Positions 8,435 through 18,001 of a stretch of DNA of 36,361 nt are shown here, one piece after another. Source of the stretch: Lentisphaerota bacterium (GTDB lineage Bacteria; Verrucomicrobiota; Lentisphaeria; Victivallales; Victivallaceae). Position 1 is the first letter of the stretch. Each line of letters starts with the position of its first letter. Position numbers and translations under genes: made by a program. The notes below the pieces were generated by a model, which was given only the letters and a program-made list of their open reading frames with translations, did not search any database and had not been told where the DNA came from. The stretch is from contig JAAEMX010000016.1 in NCBI GenBank assembly GCA_024225035.1, positions 1 to 36,361 on the forward strand, given 5' to 3'.

Positions 8435-8955
8435 GATACTCTTCCACTGTTTATATTACCAGATAAAGTTTTAAACTTTATAAACAACAGCCAATCGTCA
8501 TTCAAAGGACCCTCTTTTATAAAACCGTTTTTCATGTAAAACTCATGAGAGCCACGGCTACAGACTGGAGAGTCAATTTTCCAGACCTTAGATTCGGGAT
8601 AGAACTCATTTTCAACCTTATTAATAGCAAAAGAGCCAATTCCTCTCTGCTGGTAATCAGGATCAATAAAAATACAGTCAACCCAATTTTCATCATCTTT
8701 TTCAGCGACGACAACGCCGCCTATGATTTCATCATCTTTGAGAACTACCATACATTTACCAGCATCAGCATTCAATCCGCAATACCATTCAGGATTCGAG
8801 TATTCTTCAGAGCACTCAATGCAGTTAATATTGCTGTCGCATCTATCAGAGCAGAAGGCCCTCTCTGCCACAAGCGCAAGAGATACAGCATCTTCAGGTA
8901 AAAATTCACGAATTACAAGATTTTTATATGCCATAGCATCAGTATTATCATTCAT
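8431..8955 (-). CDS. GNAT-family N-acetyltransferase with a cysteine-rich insert
   Basis: Probable acetyl-CoA-dependent transferase, 174 residues. The acetyl-CoA-binding motif A is QQRGIGSFAINKVE (about 102-115), preceded by the WVDCIFIDPDY strand and followed by the FYMKNGFIKEG C-terminal strand, all standard GNAT. The unusual part is residues 35-68, with six cysteines (35, 39, 45, 48, 59, 68), including a C-x3-C-x5-C-x2-C run that could bind a metal. The start is uncertain: neither ATG 8955 nor in-frame ATG 8934 (MAYKNL) has a clear ribosome binding site. It heads the operon with ywlE, rpiB-glyA and serS; Bacillus YwlB, near ywlE, is also an acetyltransferase. Substrate unknown. Confidence 0.85.
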   Translation of the reverse strand: MNDNTDAMAYKNLVIREFLPEDAVSLALVAERAFCSDRCDSNINCIECSEEYSNPEWYCGLNADAGKCMVVLKDDEIIGGVVVAEKDDENWVDCIFIDPDYQQRGIGSFAINKVENEFYPESKVWKIDSPVCSRGSHEFYMKNGFIKEGPLNDDWLLFIKFKTLSGNINSGRVS

Positions 8956-9266
8956 AGGTATAAAACAAACTCACCAATCACTTATATTTTTTAGTCATAA
9001 TTAACAAAGGATAACTAAGATTATAACATAAGTCATAATTTGAAAATCTCAAACTTTTTACAAAAATTATTACAATATTTAGAAGATAATTCAATAAGTC
9101 TGCCATTACACAGTGCATTTATTCTAATTTTATTTGATTTTATCTTTAGCAATATTATTTTATTAATCACTTAATTTTTTTGTTGTTTCCAGCGACAACT
9201 GATGGTATATTACTAAAACCGAAAAATAATTAAAGAAATCTAAGAATTTGCAAAACGGAGGTCTAA
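8956..9266. other. AT-rich divergent intergenic region
   Basis: About 310 bases between the divergent acetyltransferase operon and the glycosyltransferase gene. It holds no convincing reading frame. It should contain both promoters; only the rightward one (9183-9211) is clear by eye. Confidence 0.6.
9183..9211 (+). promoter_or_regulatory. Candidate promoter of the glycosyltransferase-recX unit
   Basis: TTGTTT (9183-9188) and TATATT (9206-9211) with a 17-base spacer, about 55 bases before the start codon. A TTGT...ACAA pair (9183-9198) overlaps the -35 region. Confidence 0.45.
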
Positions 9267-10982
9267 ATGGGGTTAGAGGATAACTCTATCGTTTTTTTCA
9301 AGAAACCGGGCTTTTACTGGCTGCTACTTATTTTATTTGCGACCACTATTTTTTCAATAAACATTTGGAGTGACGGAATTTACTCTGCACAAGAGGGGCG
9401 AGCAGCAATCGTCGCTCAAAACATGATTGACAGCGGAGACTGGACTCACATCCATATAAAACAAGCCCGTGAGACTGAAAAACCGATAATGTGCTACTGG
9501 TTCTATGCAATCAGCGGTTCAATATTTGGAGTTAATGAATTCAGCGTCAGGCTGCCTTCAACAATTGCAGCGCTCGCTACAGTATTAATGACTGCTTTTC
9601 TTGGTTGTCGGATATATAATCGACGAACGGGGCTTCTCGCAGGGTTTGTTCTAGCGTCTATGATAGGTTTTGTTAATTTATCACGGCTTGCTCGAATAGA
9701 CATTGTTCTCTGTGCTTTTTACACAGCCTCTATGCTTTTACTGTATATTGGGTATTTTGAAAAGATGAAAGCCAACCGCTGGCTTTATCTGTTTTATGTT
9801 ATTTTAGCCCTGAGTGTGATGACCAAAGGCCCCGTTAGCGTAGCATTAGTAGGACTTACGGTAATTATTCTGGTTATAAAGGAGCGTAATTACAAAATTC
9901 TCTGGGAGCTAAAGCCTATAAGCGGTTTTTTCATTGGCATGGCTATAAGTGGGCCGTGGTACGCTTACGAAATAATCCGTACTCATGGTGAATTCGCTAA
10001 TGACTTCTTCATGAACCAGAATATAAGCCGCTTCACCGGAATAAATATGACTTATTGTGGAGGGAAGCGAAAAACCTTTTTCTTTTATTTTCCAAAGCTT
10101 TTTGCCATGTCTATTCCATGGTCTCTTTTGTTGCCATTTGGACTCTTTAACTTCCGAAAAAAATTATTTAAACTGCGTCCGGCAACTTACTATCTGATAA
10201 TATGGTTTCTGGTTGTATTCATCTTTTTCTCACTTGCAGCAATAAAACGTGGCGATTACATACTGCCTCTTTTTGCCCCCATGGCCCTCCTGATCGGACG
10301 ATACCTTGCCTGGGTTATTGAACAAAAACCGGCTCTTAATAAAAAGTGGATAATATTTTGGCTGGTAGTTGTTGTTACAGGTATTATCGCCGCAATTGTT
10401 GTAAAAACAGGCTTGCTATATAAACTTGGAAACTTGGCTGCAGAAGACAAAATTAATCATATCAGCCAACGTGACGGCATGGGCATGATGCAGGCCAGTG
10501 ATTTCATTAACAGCATGTTTATTTTGTGTTGCGCAGCTTTGGCTGTTGCACTAGGCTACCTATTCTGGGTCGGACGTCTTTTAGAAAAAGGCAGGCCGCA
10601 AGCTGCAGTTAATGCATTTCTTTTTGTAATGCTGATTGTATTCTATGTCTTTTATCTCTGGATAGATCCTGCTCAAGATAAGCACAAAACGCTAAAACAC
10701 TTCTGTCACCGTGTTCAAACACATGTCCCGATGCAAGGCAAGATATGCCATCACAAGCAGTGGAATACTGAAGCTGTATTCTTCCTGCAGCGCGATTATA
10801 CTCGCTCAGGATCTCATGATCACTTGTTTGATATGAAAAACCTGTTAGTTATCCATGAATTTATCCTGATGCCGCCGAAAGATTATGATTCGATGCCGAA
10901 ATCTTTCAAAAGCAAGGTAGATATCCTTGAAAAAACTGAGCCAAATCATCAATATGCGCTATATTTATTAAGAAGGAAATAA
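9267..10982 (+). CDS. ArnT/PMT-like membrane glycosyltransferase (GT83-type)
   Basis: Integral inner-membrane glycosyltransferase, 571 residues with about 11-12 hydrophobic segments from residue 15 to 475 and a soluble C-terminal tail. Such enzymes move a sugar from a polyprenyl-phosphate donor onto lipid A or another periplasmic acceptor. The first periplasmic loop keeps the family layout: QEGRAAIVAQNMIDSGDW (42-59), then EKP (71-73) and a W-F-Y stretch, then EFSVRLPS (about 91-98). The usual acidic residue in the 'DE-x-R' catalytic motif is Gln42 here, so the catalytic residue is altered or supplied by Glu43. CGGAGG five bases before the ATG fixes the start. recX follows after 13 bases. The substrate cannot be inferred. 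Confidence 0.85.
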   Translation: MGLEDNSIVFFKKPGFYWLLLILFATTIFSINIWSDGIYSAQEGRAAIVAQNMIDSGDWTHIHIKQARETEKPIMCYWFYAISGSIFGVNEFSVRLPSTIAALATVLMTAFLGCRIYNRRTGLLAGFVLASMIGFVNLSRLARIDIVLCAFYTASMLLLYIGYFEKMKANRWLYLFYVILALSVMTKGPVSVALVGLTVIILVIKERNYKILWELKPISGFFIGMAISGPWYAYEIIRTHGEFANDFFMNQNISRFTGINMTYCGGKRKTFFFYFPKLFAMSIPWSLLLPFGLFNFRKKLFKLRPATYYLIIWFLVVFIFFSLAAIKRGDYILPLFAPMALLIGRYLAWVIEQKPALNKKWIIFWLVVVVTGIIAAIVVKTGLLYKLGNLAAEDKINHISQRDGMGMMQASDFINSMFILCCAALAVALGYLFWVGRLLEKGRPQAAVNAFLFVMLIVFYVFYLWIDPAQDKHKTLKHFCHRVQTHVPMQGKICHHKQWNTEAVFFLQRDYTRSGSHDHLFDMKNLLVIHEFILMPPKDYDSMPKSFKSKVDILEKTEPNHQYALYLLRRK

Positions 10983-10995
10983 CGCATAAGGTTAA

Positions 10996-11484
10996 TTGGA
11001 ACTAATGGACAAACAAAAAGCAATGGATAAGGCGCTGAAGTTGCTCAGCATGAGAGCTCACAGCGCCTCTGAACTCCGCAATAAACTCATCAAAAAAGAT
11101 ATCAGCAAAAAACTTGCTGATGAGGTTATTGCGGAGTGCTCTCGTCTAAACTTTCTTAATGATGAGTTATTCGCTCAAGACTACACAGCAGAACTTGGCT
11201 GGCGAGGTTGCGGAAGATATAAGATAAAAGCAAACCTGCGACGCAAAGGTATAAGTCAGGATAATATTGAAAAAGCATTGAGTGAAGCAGAAAACACTGA
11301 AGAGGAAAACGCAAAGCGTGCAATGGAATTCAAGCTGCGCACAATCTCCCGTGAAAAAGATATTCGCAAAAGACGTGAGAAGGTCTACCGTTTTCTAGCT
11401 TACCGTGGTTTTCCTGTTGATATTATAAAAAAACTGATGGACGCAGCACCTGAGCTGAAAAACGATTACGACTACTTTGACTAG
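10996..11484 (+). CDS. recX: Regulatory protein RecX
   Basis: Cytoplasmic modulator of RecA filaments, 162 residues, all helical, with three tandem three-helix repeats. Visible signatures: ALKLLSMRAHSASELRNKL (family pattern 'aL..Ls.r.rs..eLr.kL') at about 13-31, LNFLNDELFAQDY at about 51-63, and KIKANLRRKGIS at about 76-87. The start is either TTG 10996, spaced suitably after AAGG (10987-10990), or ATG 11005, with a weak GGA four bases before. recA itself is not in the window. The end converges with the AEC permease gene with only six bases between stop codons and no visible terminator. Confidence 0.92.
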   Translation: MELMDKQKAMDKALKLLSMRAHSASELRNKLIKKDISKKLADEVIAECSRLNFLNDELFAQDYTAELGWRGCGRYKIKANLRRKGISQDNIEKALSEAENTEEENAKRAMEFKLRTISREKDIRKRREKVYRFLAYRGFPVDIIKKLMDAAPELKNDYDYFD

Positions 11485-11490
11485 GTGTAG

Positions 11491-12408
11491 CTATTGTATA
11501 AACAGGTAAAACATCACTGGAATGGTTACCAGTGAGGCCGTGGTGGTAAAAATAATAGCCTGCCCGGCAAACTCCGGTGATCCGCCAAAACGCCTTGTGA
11601 TTACAGCCGAAGAAGCTGACACCGGCATCAAAGCCACCACAAAAACCACACGGTAAACCTCTAACGGTATTGGCAGCAGCTTCAATATATATACTGCTAT
11701 CAATGGAATAATAATCAGCCTTACCGCAGTCAGGTAAAAAATATCCCACAAGTTTGAAAACAAAAACTTTGCGTGTGAATAAATAGCAGCTCCAATAACG
11801 ACCAGCATAAACGGCACTGCGGCACTGCCGATTTTATTAAATACATTATCAAGGACTTCCGGAATAGGTACTTTTGCAAACGCAACTATCAGCGCTATAA
11901 CGACTGCAAAAAGATTTACAGTAAATATATTCTTCAATACTCCCCTTATGCTTGCTCCACCTAACAGGCCTACGCCAATAGTCCAAATGCCGATGGTTGA
12001 TCCAATATTCATTATGAATAGTAGAGACATATATTTATGCCCCCAAACATTTCCTAGGATAAGCAGTGGCAGAAACACATAATTATTTATGGCGCAGTAA
12101 TGATGGAACGTTTCCAGCCTGCCATTACCTCTATTACGCATTCCATATCGCAAGGCAAAGCCTAAAATCCCACCAAAAAGCATCAAGCCGAACCCCAAAG
12201 TAGGTAACAGCCACAGCTCTTCTATCTTTGAAGTATCAAAATGCTTAGTTATAGAGTGAAAAGCCATCACTGGAAACATGATATCAATCACTAAACGACT
12301 GAGTTTCCCTAAGTCGGCTTCTTCAATGATCTTCAAACGTACTGTATAAGCCCCTATAGCAAACATACAGAACATTTCCAAGATCGCATAAATTATTTTT
12401 TCAAGCAT
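11491..12408 (-). CDS. Auxin-efflux-carrier (AEC) family permease
   Basis: Inner-membrane transporter of 305 residues with about ten hydrophobic segments arranged as two inverted five-helix halves, as expected for AEC proteins (bacterial members move malate or other organic acids). Conserved features are the early G-A-Y-T-V-R-L-K-I helix, the IMFPVMAFHSI segment (about 43-53), NNYVFLPLLILG with the paired Asn (about 108-119), and the closing ALMPVSASSAVITRRFGG stretch (about 259-276). AAGGA before ATG supports the start. It lies 31 bases downstream of uvrA and is probably co-transcribed. The substrate is unknown. Confidence 0.9.
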   Translation of the reverse strand: MLEKIIYAILEMFCMFAIGAYTVRLKIIEEADLGKLSRLVIDIMFPVMAFHSITKHFDTSKIEELWLLPTLGFGLMLFGGILGFALRYGMRNRGNGRLETFHHYCAINNYVFLPLLILGNVWGHKYMSLLFIMNIGSTIGIWTIGVGLLGGASIRGVLKNIFTVNLFAVVIALIVAFAKVPIPEVLDNVFNKIGSAAVPFMLVVIGAAIYSHAKFLFSNLWDIFYLTAVRLIIIPLIAVYILKLLPIPLEVYRVVFVVALMPVSASSAVITRRFGGSPEFAGQAIIFTTTASLVTIPVMFYLFIQ

Positions 12409-12439
12409 CCTATTTCCTTATTCTCTCTCAGCCAATGTA

Positions 12440-15289
12440 CTATTTCAAATAGTGTTTTAGGTATTCACCTGTATAAGATTTTGTGTCAGCAGCAACCTGC
12501 TCCGGGGTGCCATAAGCGATAATTTGACCACCGGCATCGCCCCCTTCCGGCCCCAAGTCAATAACATGGTCCGCTGTTTTAATTACATCCAGGTTATGCT
12601 CAATTACCAATACTGTGTTTCCAACATCACGTAATTTCAGCAAAACTTCAAGGAGTTTTTCTATGTCAGCAATGTGTAATCCTGTAGTTGGCTCATCCAA
12701 AATATAAATGGTATGCCCTCGTGGAATCCGTGACAGCTCCGAAGCTAATTTAACGCGCTGTGCTTCACCACCGGACAAAGTAGTTGCAGGCTGTCCAAGG
12801 TGGACGTAGCCGAGCCCCACATCCTGTAACGTCTTTAACTTACGGTAAAGCGGAGGAATCTTTTCAAAAAATTCAGCCGCCTGATTTACCGTCATGTCCA
12901 GAACGTCAGCTATATTCTGTTTCTTGTAACGAATATTCAAGGTTTCTGCATTAAAGCGTTTACCACCGCACGTCGAACACTCAACATAAACGTCAGAAAG
13001 GAACTGCATTTCAATTTTCTTTATGCCGTCTCCTCTGCAGTCTTCACAGCGGCCGCCTTTGACATTAAAGCTGAATCGCCCCGGTTTATATCCACGTATT
13101 TTGGATTCAGGAAGCTCAGCGAAAAGTTTGCGGATATGCGCAAAGGCATCAGTATAAGTTGCCGGATTGGAACGTGGAGTTCTGCCAATCGGACTCTGGT
13201 CAATTACAATAGCTTTATCAATATTTTCCAGTCCGACAATAGAATCATGTTCACCTGGCTGATCGTCGCCGATTCTAAAATGTTTATTTAAGGCACGAGT
13301 TAATATTTCATTAACCAATGAACTCTTACCGGAGCCTGAAACACCAGTAACGCAACTGAAAGTTCCTAATGGAATATCCACATCAACGTTTTTAAGATTA
13401 TTATGCCGGGCTCCTTTAATGGTAAGAATCTCACCTGTCCCTTTAGAGCGGTCTTCAGGAACCGGTACTTCTTTCTTACCTGAAATATAATTACCAGTCA
13501 GAGATTTCCGGCTTCTCTTTACCTGGGCCGGAGTTCCATGAGCAACAACTTCGCCGCCATGGCGCCCTGCCCCAGGGCCTAGATCCAGAACATGATCAGC
13601 ACGCATAATTGTATCAAGATCATGCTCAACAACGACTACCGTATTACCGATATCTCGAAGTCTTTCAAGAGTATTCAGCAGTCGGTCATTATCCCGTTGA
13701 TGAAGCCCGATACTCGGTTCATCCAGTATATACAAAACACCAACCAGGCCACACCCAAGTTGAGTAGCCAGCCTGATACGCTGAGCTTCACCACCGGAAA
13801 GCGAACCGCTTTGGCGCTCAAGGGTCAAGTAAGACAAACCAACATCATTTAAAAATCCCAATCGGGAACAAATCTCGCGCAAAACTTCACCCGCAATCAC
13901 CTGACCTTCTTCACTCAGTTCCAGTTCCTGAAAAAACTTCAAGCTGTTTTCAACTGATAAAGCGTTAACCTCATTGATAGCTGCACCACCTACGGTAACA
14001 GCAAGGCTGACCGGGTTAAGGCGAGCACCTTTACAGGTCGGGCAAATACATGGACTCAAATACTTTCTCAACCGATCACGTACTGATTCACTCTCGGTTT
14101 CCTCCATGCGGCGCTGCATATTGGCCAGAATACCTTCAAAAGGCTTACTCCAATGATGACGGCGCCCTCTTATGACGTAATCAAACTCTAAGTTTTCCTT
14201 TGTACCAAACAGTAAAGCGTCCCGGATATTTTCCGGTAAATCCTTAAATCGCTTCGTCAGCATTTCTGGATAGTCAAAATGCTCCGACAATTTACGAAGC
14301 AGCATGTTGTAGTATATAATTAAACGCCGGGGGCCACGCCTCCAGCCGGGGATCGCACCTTTTTTAATGGAAAGAGAATCGTCAGGCACTACCAGTTCCG
14401 GATTCATGATCATCAACACACCCAAGCCAGAGCATTGTTTGCAAGCGCCGTACGGGCTGTTAAAGGAAAAGTTTCTAGGCTGCAACTGTCCAAATGACAC
14501 TCCGCATTCGAGACATGCCAAGTGCTCGCTGATTTGTTCTTCAATCCAGCGCGGGCCGTCTGGAGAATCATTTTCAAGAAGCACTGTCAGTATTCCGTCA
14601 CCATGCTTCAAGGCCACTTCAACAGAGTCATTAAGTCGTGACGAATCAATTTTACCGGTTACTAGACGATCGACTACCGCTTCAATTGTATGTCGAATAT
14701 TTTTCTCAAGTTTTGGCGCTTCCTCATCCAGAAGCACAAAATCGCCATCAATCCTAGCTCTGACAAAACCTTCGCTGCTGATTTTCTCTAGTACCTCCCG
14801 GTGCTCACCTTTTCGCCCGCTTATAAAAGGAGCTAACAGCATAAGCTTACGGTCAGCAGGATAAGCCATAATCCGTTCAGAAATGCTTTGAGCTGATTGT
14901 GATTTCAATTCTTTCCCGCACTTAGGACAGTGCGGTATTCCGGTATGAGCATAAAGCAAGCGCAAATAGTCATATATTTCTGTGACAGTTGCCACTGTAG
15001 AGCGGGGGTTAGACCCGGCCGTGCGTTGTTCAATCGCAATTGCCGGAGACAGTCCTTCTATATGCTCAACCTTTGGTTTTTGAAGCCGATCGAGAAACTG
15101 TCTTGCATATGCAGAGAGGCTTTCGACATAACGCCGCTGTCCTTCTGCATACAAAGTATCAAAGGCCAGCGATGACTTACCAGAACCTGATAGTCCAGTG
15201 ATAACCGTCAGCTTATTACGAGGTATTTCAACATCTATTGATTTCAGATTGTGCTGAGCGGCACCCTTTATGTAAATATTCTGCAGCAT
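12440..15289 (-). CDS. uvrA: Excinuclease ABC subunit A
   Basis: DNA-damage recognition ATPase of nucleotide excision repair, working with UvrB; 949 residues, typical. Two ABC ATPase modules are visible: the first Walker [10 protein letters not shown] (32-40) with its signature in [15 protein letters not shown] (around 490-505), the second Walker [10 protein letters not shown] near residue 650 with signature [13 protein letters not shown] around 840. Zinc modules are seen as CPKCGKEL (about 121), CLECGVSFG (about 263), CPTCKGAR (about 415) and CEDCRGDG...CSTCGG (about 750-778). No Shine-Dalgarno is visible before the ATG. A promoter is suggested at 15330-15358. uvrB is not in the window. Confidence 0.98.
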   Translation of the reverse strand: MLQNIYIKGAAQHNLKSIDVEIPRNKLTVITGLSGSGKSSLAFDTLYAEGQRRYVESLSAYARQFLDRLQKPKVEHIEGLSPAIAIEQRTAGSNPRSTVATVTEIYDYLRLLYAHTGIPHCPKCGKELKSQSAQSISERIMAYPADRKLMLLAPFISGRKGEHREVLEKISSEGFVRARIDGDFVLLDEEAPKLEKNIRHTIEAVVDRLVTGKIDSSRLNDSVEVALKHGDGILTVLLENDSPDGPRWIEEQISEHLACLECGVSFGQLQPRNFSFNSPYGACKQCSGLGVLMIMNPELVVPDDSLSIKKGAIPGWRRGPRRLIIYYNMLLRKLSEHFDYPEMLTKRFKDLPENIRDALLFGTKENLEFDYVIRGRRHHWSKPFEGILANMQRRMEETESESVRDRLRKYLSPCICPTCKGARLNPVSLAVTVGGAAINEVNALSVENSLKFFQELELSEEGQVIAGEVLREICSRLGFLNDVGLSYLTLERQSGSLSGGEAQRIRLATQLGCGLVGVLYILDEPSIGLHQRDNDRLLNTLERLRDIGNTVVVVEHDLDTIMRADHVLDLGPGAGRHGGEVVAHGTPAQVKRSRKSLTGNYISGKKEVPVPEDRSKGTGEILTIKGARHNNLKNVDVDIPLGTFSCVTGVSGSGKSSLVNEILTRALNKHFRIGDDQPGEHDSIVGLENIDKAIVIDQSPIGRTPRSNPATYTDAFAHIRKLFAELPESKIRGYKPGRFSFNVKGGRCEDCRGDGIKKIEMQFLSDVYVECSTCGGKRFNAETLNIRYKKQNIADVLDMTVNQAAEFFEKIPPLYRKLKTLQDVGLGYVHLGQPATTLSGGEAQRVKLASELSRIPRGHTIYILDEPTTGLHIADIEKLLEVLLKLRDVGNTVLVIEHNLDVIKTADHVIDLGPEGGDAGGQIIAYGTPEQVAADTKSYTGEYLKHYLK

Positions 15290-15329
15290 TGGAATTTATG
15301 TAATATCCCTTATTATTTTGTATGACCGC

Positions 15330-15358
15330 ATACTATACCATCAGATTTATAATATCAA
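15330..15358 (-). promoter_or_regulatory. Candidate uvrA promoter
   Basis: On the minus strand TTGATA (15353-15358) and TAGTAT (15330-15335) are separated by 17 bases, about 40 bases before the uvrA start. No LexA-type box is recognised. Confidence 0.35.
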
Positions 15359-15370
15359 AGCTAATATATT

Positions 15371-16000
15371 TCATTGACTACTTTTTCTTGCAGTTATCAA
15401 AAACAGAGGATAAGACCTGAATGAACCGTCAGGCTGTTCACGCTTACGGGACGCCGCGTCATAATCTTTAAAGTCTTCAAAGCCATTTGCCTCAAGCAGC
15501 GCTCTGATGTACTCACGCCTGAACCCAAAATGATGAACTTCAGTTTTGTCATAATGAAATGAACCATCCTCCTCATCAAGATCAATAAGAGCCACATAGC
15601 CCCCTGTCTTAACCTTATGAGCAAAAGTTTCTATTAATGCTGGTGTATCTTTGACATGATGCATGGTTAATACGGTAAAAAGCAATTCAAACTGCTCTTT
15701 TCCAAGGGTGTCCCTTGTCAAAACTAAACGATGTCCGGTTATATTCTCTGGAGCTCCCGGCTGTTTTAGTTTCAGATCAAGTTCATCAATCATTCCTGCT
15801 GACACGTCAACGGCATCTATACTGCCAACGCTTTCTGCAAGCATAAAACTCATTATTCCAGTACCGCATCCAAAATCGAGCGCACGCATACATTTGCTGA
15901 GTGGAACATTGTTTTTAATTGCCTGTGCCAATACCGTCTGCAGCCGCATTCTTTCTGTATTTTTGTCCCAGTTTGATGCAGCTTTATCGAAAATTTTCAT
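15371..16000 (-). CDS. Class I SAM-dependent methyltransferase
   Basis: Soluble 209-residue methyltransferase. Motif I is RALDFGCGTG (39-48), followed by the acidic end of strand 2 (SIDAVDVSAGMIDEL), the LLFTVLTMHHVKD motif (about 128-140) and VALIDLDEEDGSFH after strand 5, then HHFGFRREYIRALLEANGF, a pattern common in small-molecule methyltransferases of the UbiE/Methyltransf_11/12 groups. AGGTGG upstream of the ATG supports the start. It is transcribed separately, ending about 80 bases before the uvrA start. The substrate cannot be predicted. Confidence 0.88.
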   Translation of the reverse strand: MKIFDKAASNWDKNTERMRLQTVLAQAIKNNVPLSKCMRALDFGCGTGIMSFMLAESVGSIDAVDVSAGMIDELDLKLKQPGAPENITGHRLVLTRDTLGKEQFELLFTVLTMHHVKDTPALIETFAHKVKTGGYVALIDLDEEDGSFHYDKTEVHHFGFRREYIRALLEANGFEDFKDYDAASRKREQPDGSFRSYPLFLITARKSSQ

Positions 16001-16134
16001 GTCTATACCACCTGATTTTTAACAGTCAAACTGCAACTAAAATACAGCATATCTTGCCTTATACCTATCTTAAAGCATAATTTTTTCAAAAAAGATTTGA
16101 TATGTGTCAGGCTTACTTTAAATTATTTTAATTA

Positions 16135-16716
16135 ATGAAAAGAAAGGAGTTGTACTGCGTTCGAATGAACCATTTATTTAAAGATATTTTCGCTTCGCCG
16201 ACATATATTGTACTTAACGTGCCTTCGCCCGTTGCAGATGAAATCAGACAAATGCGACGATTTCTTGATATTGACCGATCACATCTGTCTATTGAGATTT
16301 CTCTGGCAGGAAGTAACGGACTTGGAACAATTTCAGCTGGGCAGGACCAAGATTTTGTCTTTGCGGAAGTTGATCGAATCGCGTCACTCACTAAGTCATT
16401 TAAAGCTGAATTTGGCATTGTCGAAAAGTTTCCAGACACCGGTATTTTTTACTATACTGTAATCAATCCGGAGCCATTTAAGAAGCTGCATAACAAGTTA
16501 ATTGAGTCGGCTATCGCTTTTAACCCAAATCCGCACCAGTACGAACCCCACTGTACTTTACGGCTGGCTGCAACTACTCAATTTCCGGAAGAAGATATTC
16601 TAAGAAGAATTCAACCGCCATCAGGCGAATTTTTGTTAAACACAATGTCTGTTTGTTCCCTTGAAGGCCCTATGCAGGAGCCACACTTAATGCATCGCGT
16701 TAATTTGAAAAAATAA
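16135..16716 (+). CDS. 2H phosphoesterase (2'-5' RNA ligase-like) superfamily protein
   Basis: Cytoplasmic 193-residue protein with the paired H-x-[ST] motifs of the 2H superfamily: HLS at 50-52 (in RSHLSIEISLAG) and HCT at 139-141 (in PHCTLRLA), roughly 90 residues apart as expected for the duplicated fold. Members act on 2',3'-cyclic phosphates or 2'-5' linkages in RNA or nucleotides; the actual substrate is unknown. The start is ambiguous: the ATG at 16135 has no ribosome binding site, whereas AAAGGAG (16143-16149) lies downstream, 15 bases before the next in-frame ATG (16165, MNHLFKD). It shares a divergent intergenic region with the methyltransferase gene. Confidence 0.82.
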   Translation: MKRKELYCVRMNHLFKDIFASPTYIVLNVPSPVADEIRQMRRFLDIDRSHLSIEISLAGSNGLGTISAGQDQDFVFAEVDRIASLTKSFKAEFGIVEKFPDTGIFYYTVINPEPFKKLHNKLIESAIAFNPNPHQYEPHCTLRLAATTQFPEEDILRRIQPPSGEFLLNTMSVCSLEGPMQEPHLMHRVNLKK

Positions 16717-16798
16717 TTTGTATTTTATGAGGAGTATTGCTAAACTAAATTGCATTACTTTCCTCGATTTTTTTTAACAAAAAAACTGGAGAATTATT

Positions 16799-17626
16799 AT
16801 GATTCGTTCAAGCGTTCTCATCGCAGCAAGCTTGTTCGCAGCTTTTAACGCTTTCGCCGACCACAGTGATTTACCCATGAACAAGAGTGAATGGGAAGGC
16901 GGCCAGATGCAAGCCGTAACTAACGTAAATCAAGGTGACGATTGGGAAATGTGTCTTAAAGTTACCGGCCCTGCGACCTTGCTGAGCAAGAGAACATTTC
17001 CTGTAGATACATATCAGGAATACGAGCTTTCAGGAAAGTTCAAATCTACCGGCAATCATAAAGGCAAACTGTACTTTGGTCTTGCCTGCTATGATAAAGA
17101 CCAAAAAAGAATCAGACCGGAAAATGTTTATAACATTCCAGGAACCGAAACTGTTCTGGCAGCAGACTGCAAAAAAGGTGACACTGTCATCAAGGTTAAA
17201 GATGCCTCAAAATGGCAGCAGAATAAGCTGGCATGCATCGCATTCAATATAGATGATTCAGGACAATTTAAAGACCTGCCTAACCGCAACCTTTCTACAC
17301 ACAACATAACTAAAATAGAAAAGAAAGGAGATCTCTGGGAAATTACTCTTAAAAATCCTTGTAACGTTGCTTTCACGGCTGGCACAAAAGTCCGCGAGCA
17401 CCGCATCGCCGGTTCATACATGTACTGTGCTGCGAGGGGAATCCTCATGAGCGGTGCCTGGCAGGAATTCAAAGCCAAAGTGAGAGGAATTTTGCCAAGT
17501 GGTTATTCTGCTGGTCAGTTCTGGCCAGGAACAAAATATGTTAAAGTACTGATCCTTGCAAACCATAAAGGTGACAAAGATTCAGTTATGCTAATTGATG
17601 ATGTTGAATTTGAGATTGAGGACTAA
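16799..17626 (+). CDS. Exported protein of unknown function, possibly carbohydrate-binding-like
   Basis: Unrecognised 275-residue protein with a clear signal peptide (residues 1-20, cleavage likely after AFA). The mature part looks like a beta-sandwich: SEWEGGQMQAV, alternating polar/hydrophobic strands, the pattern EYELSGKFKSTGNHKGKLYFGLACYD and a final VKVLILANHKGDKDSVMLIDDVEFEIED, the typical closing strand of discoidin/CBM-like modules in PVC-group exported proteins. A central insert (about 100-200) separates the two halves. GGAGA precedes the ATG. The next gene, a broken lipoprotein, begins three bases after the stop. Confidence 0.75.
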   Translation: MIRSSVLIAASLFAAFNAFADHSDLPMNKSEWEGGQMQAVTNVNQGDDWEMCLKVTGPATLLSKRTFPVDTYQEYELSGKFKSTGNHKGKLYFGLACYDKDQKRIRPENVYNIPGTETVLAADCKKGDTVIKVKDASKWQQNKLACIAFNIDDSGQFKDLPNRNLSTHNITKIEKKGDLWEITLKNPCNVAFTAGTKVREHRIAGSYMYCAARGILMSGAWQEFKAKVRGILPSGYSAGQFWPGTKYVKVLILANHKGDKDSVMLIDDVEFEIED

Positions 17627-17629
17627 TTA

Positions 17630-17945
17630 ATGAAAAAGTTTTTTCAAGCCTTTGCCGGCCTTACCGTAATTCTAACTATTATGTTTGGTTTTGGGATGTG
17701 GAGAATCTGAACCTGCTGTACAAGGCAACACTGCTCCGTTCAAAAGAGCTATTGAGCAGTACTGCGGGAATAAAAGTATGGGCATGAAAGTAAAAGAGTT
17801 CGTTGCCCTTAAGCCTGAAGGCGATAAAGCCACAGCTACTGCAAAAATGGCGGAAGCCGGAGGTAATTACGGCATTTCAGTGAAATGAAAATTCCAATTC
17901 AAAAAAGAAAACGGCAAATGGAAGGTGCTTTCGCACCAGAATTAA
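17630..17945 (+). pseudogene. Disrupted small lipoprotein gene (frameshift plus in-frame TGA)
   Basis: The ATG at 17630 opens a lipoprotein-like leader (MKKFFQAFAGLTVIL), but this frame ends at a TGA soon after. A one-base shift around 17673-17692 restores a hydrophobic run ending in LGCGESEP, a plausible lipobox, and the frame then continues through QGNTAPFKRAIEQYCGNKS. A TGA at 17886-17888 sits exactly where Trp is expected (NYGISVK-[W]-KFQFKKENGKWKVLS), and the frame carries on to TAA at 17943. The tail 'WKFQFKKENGKWKVL' resembles the closing strands of NTF2-like/DUF4878 lipoproteins. Two lesions suggest true decay; recoding or base errors are alternatives. Confidence 0.7.
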
Positions 17946-17953
17946 CTGATATC

Positions 17954-17979
17954 GCCCCGCCTGAGTGTGGGGCTTTTTT
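17954..17979 (+). terminator. Rho-independent terminator
   Basis: GCCCCGC (17954-17960) pairs with GTGGGGC (17967-17973), with one G-T pair, followed by six T. It ends the unit containing the exported protein and the broken lipoprotein gene. Confidence 0.85.
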
Positions 17980-18001
17980 CTTTTTAACCATCGTAATGAA
18001 G

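Noticed and set aside
16128..16439. Minus-strand frame over the 2H phosphoesterase gene
   Set aside because: Antisense shadow; the plus strand carries both H-x-[ST] motifs.
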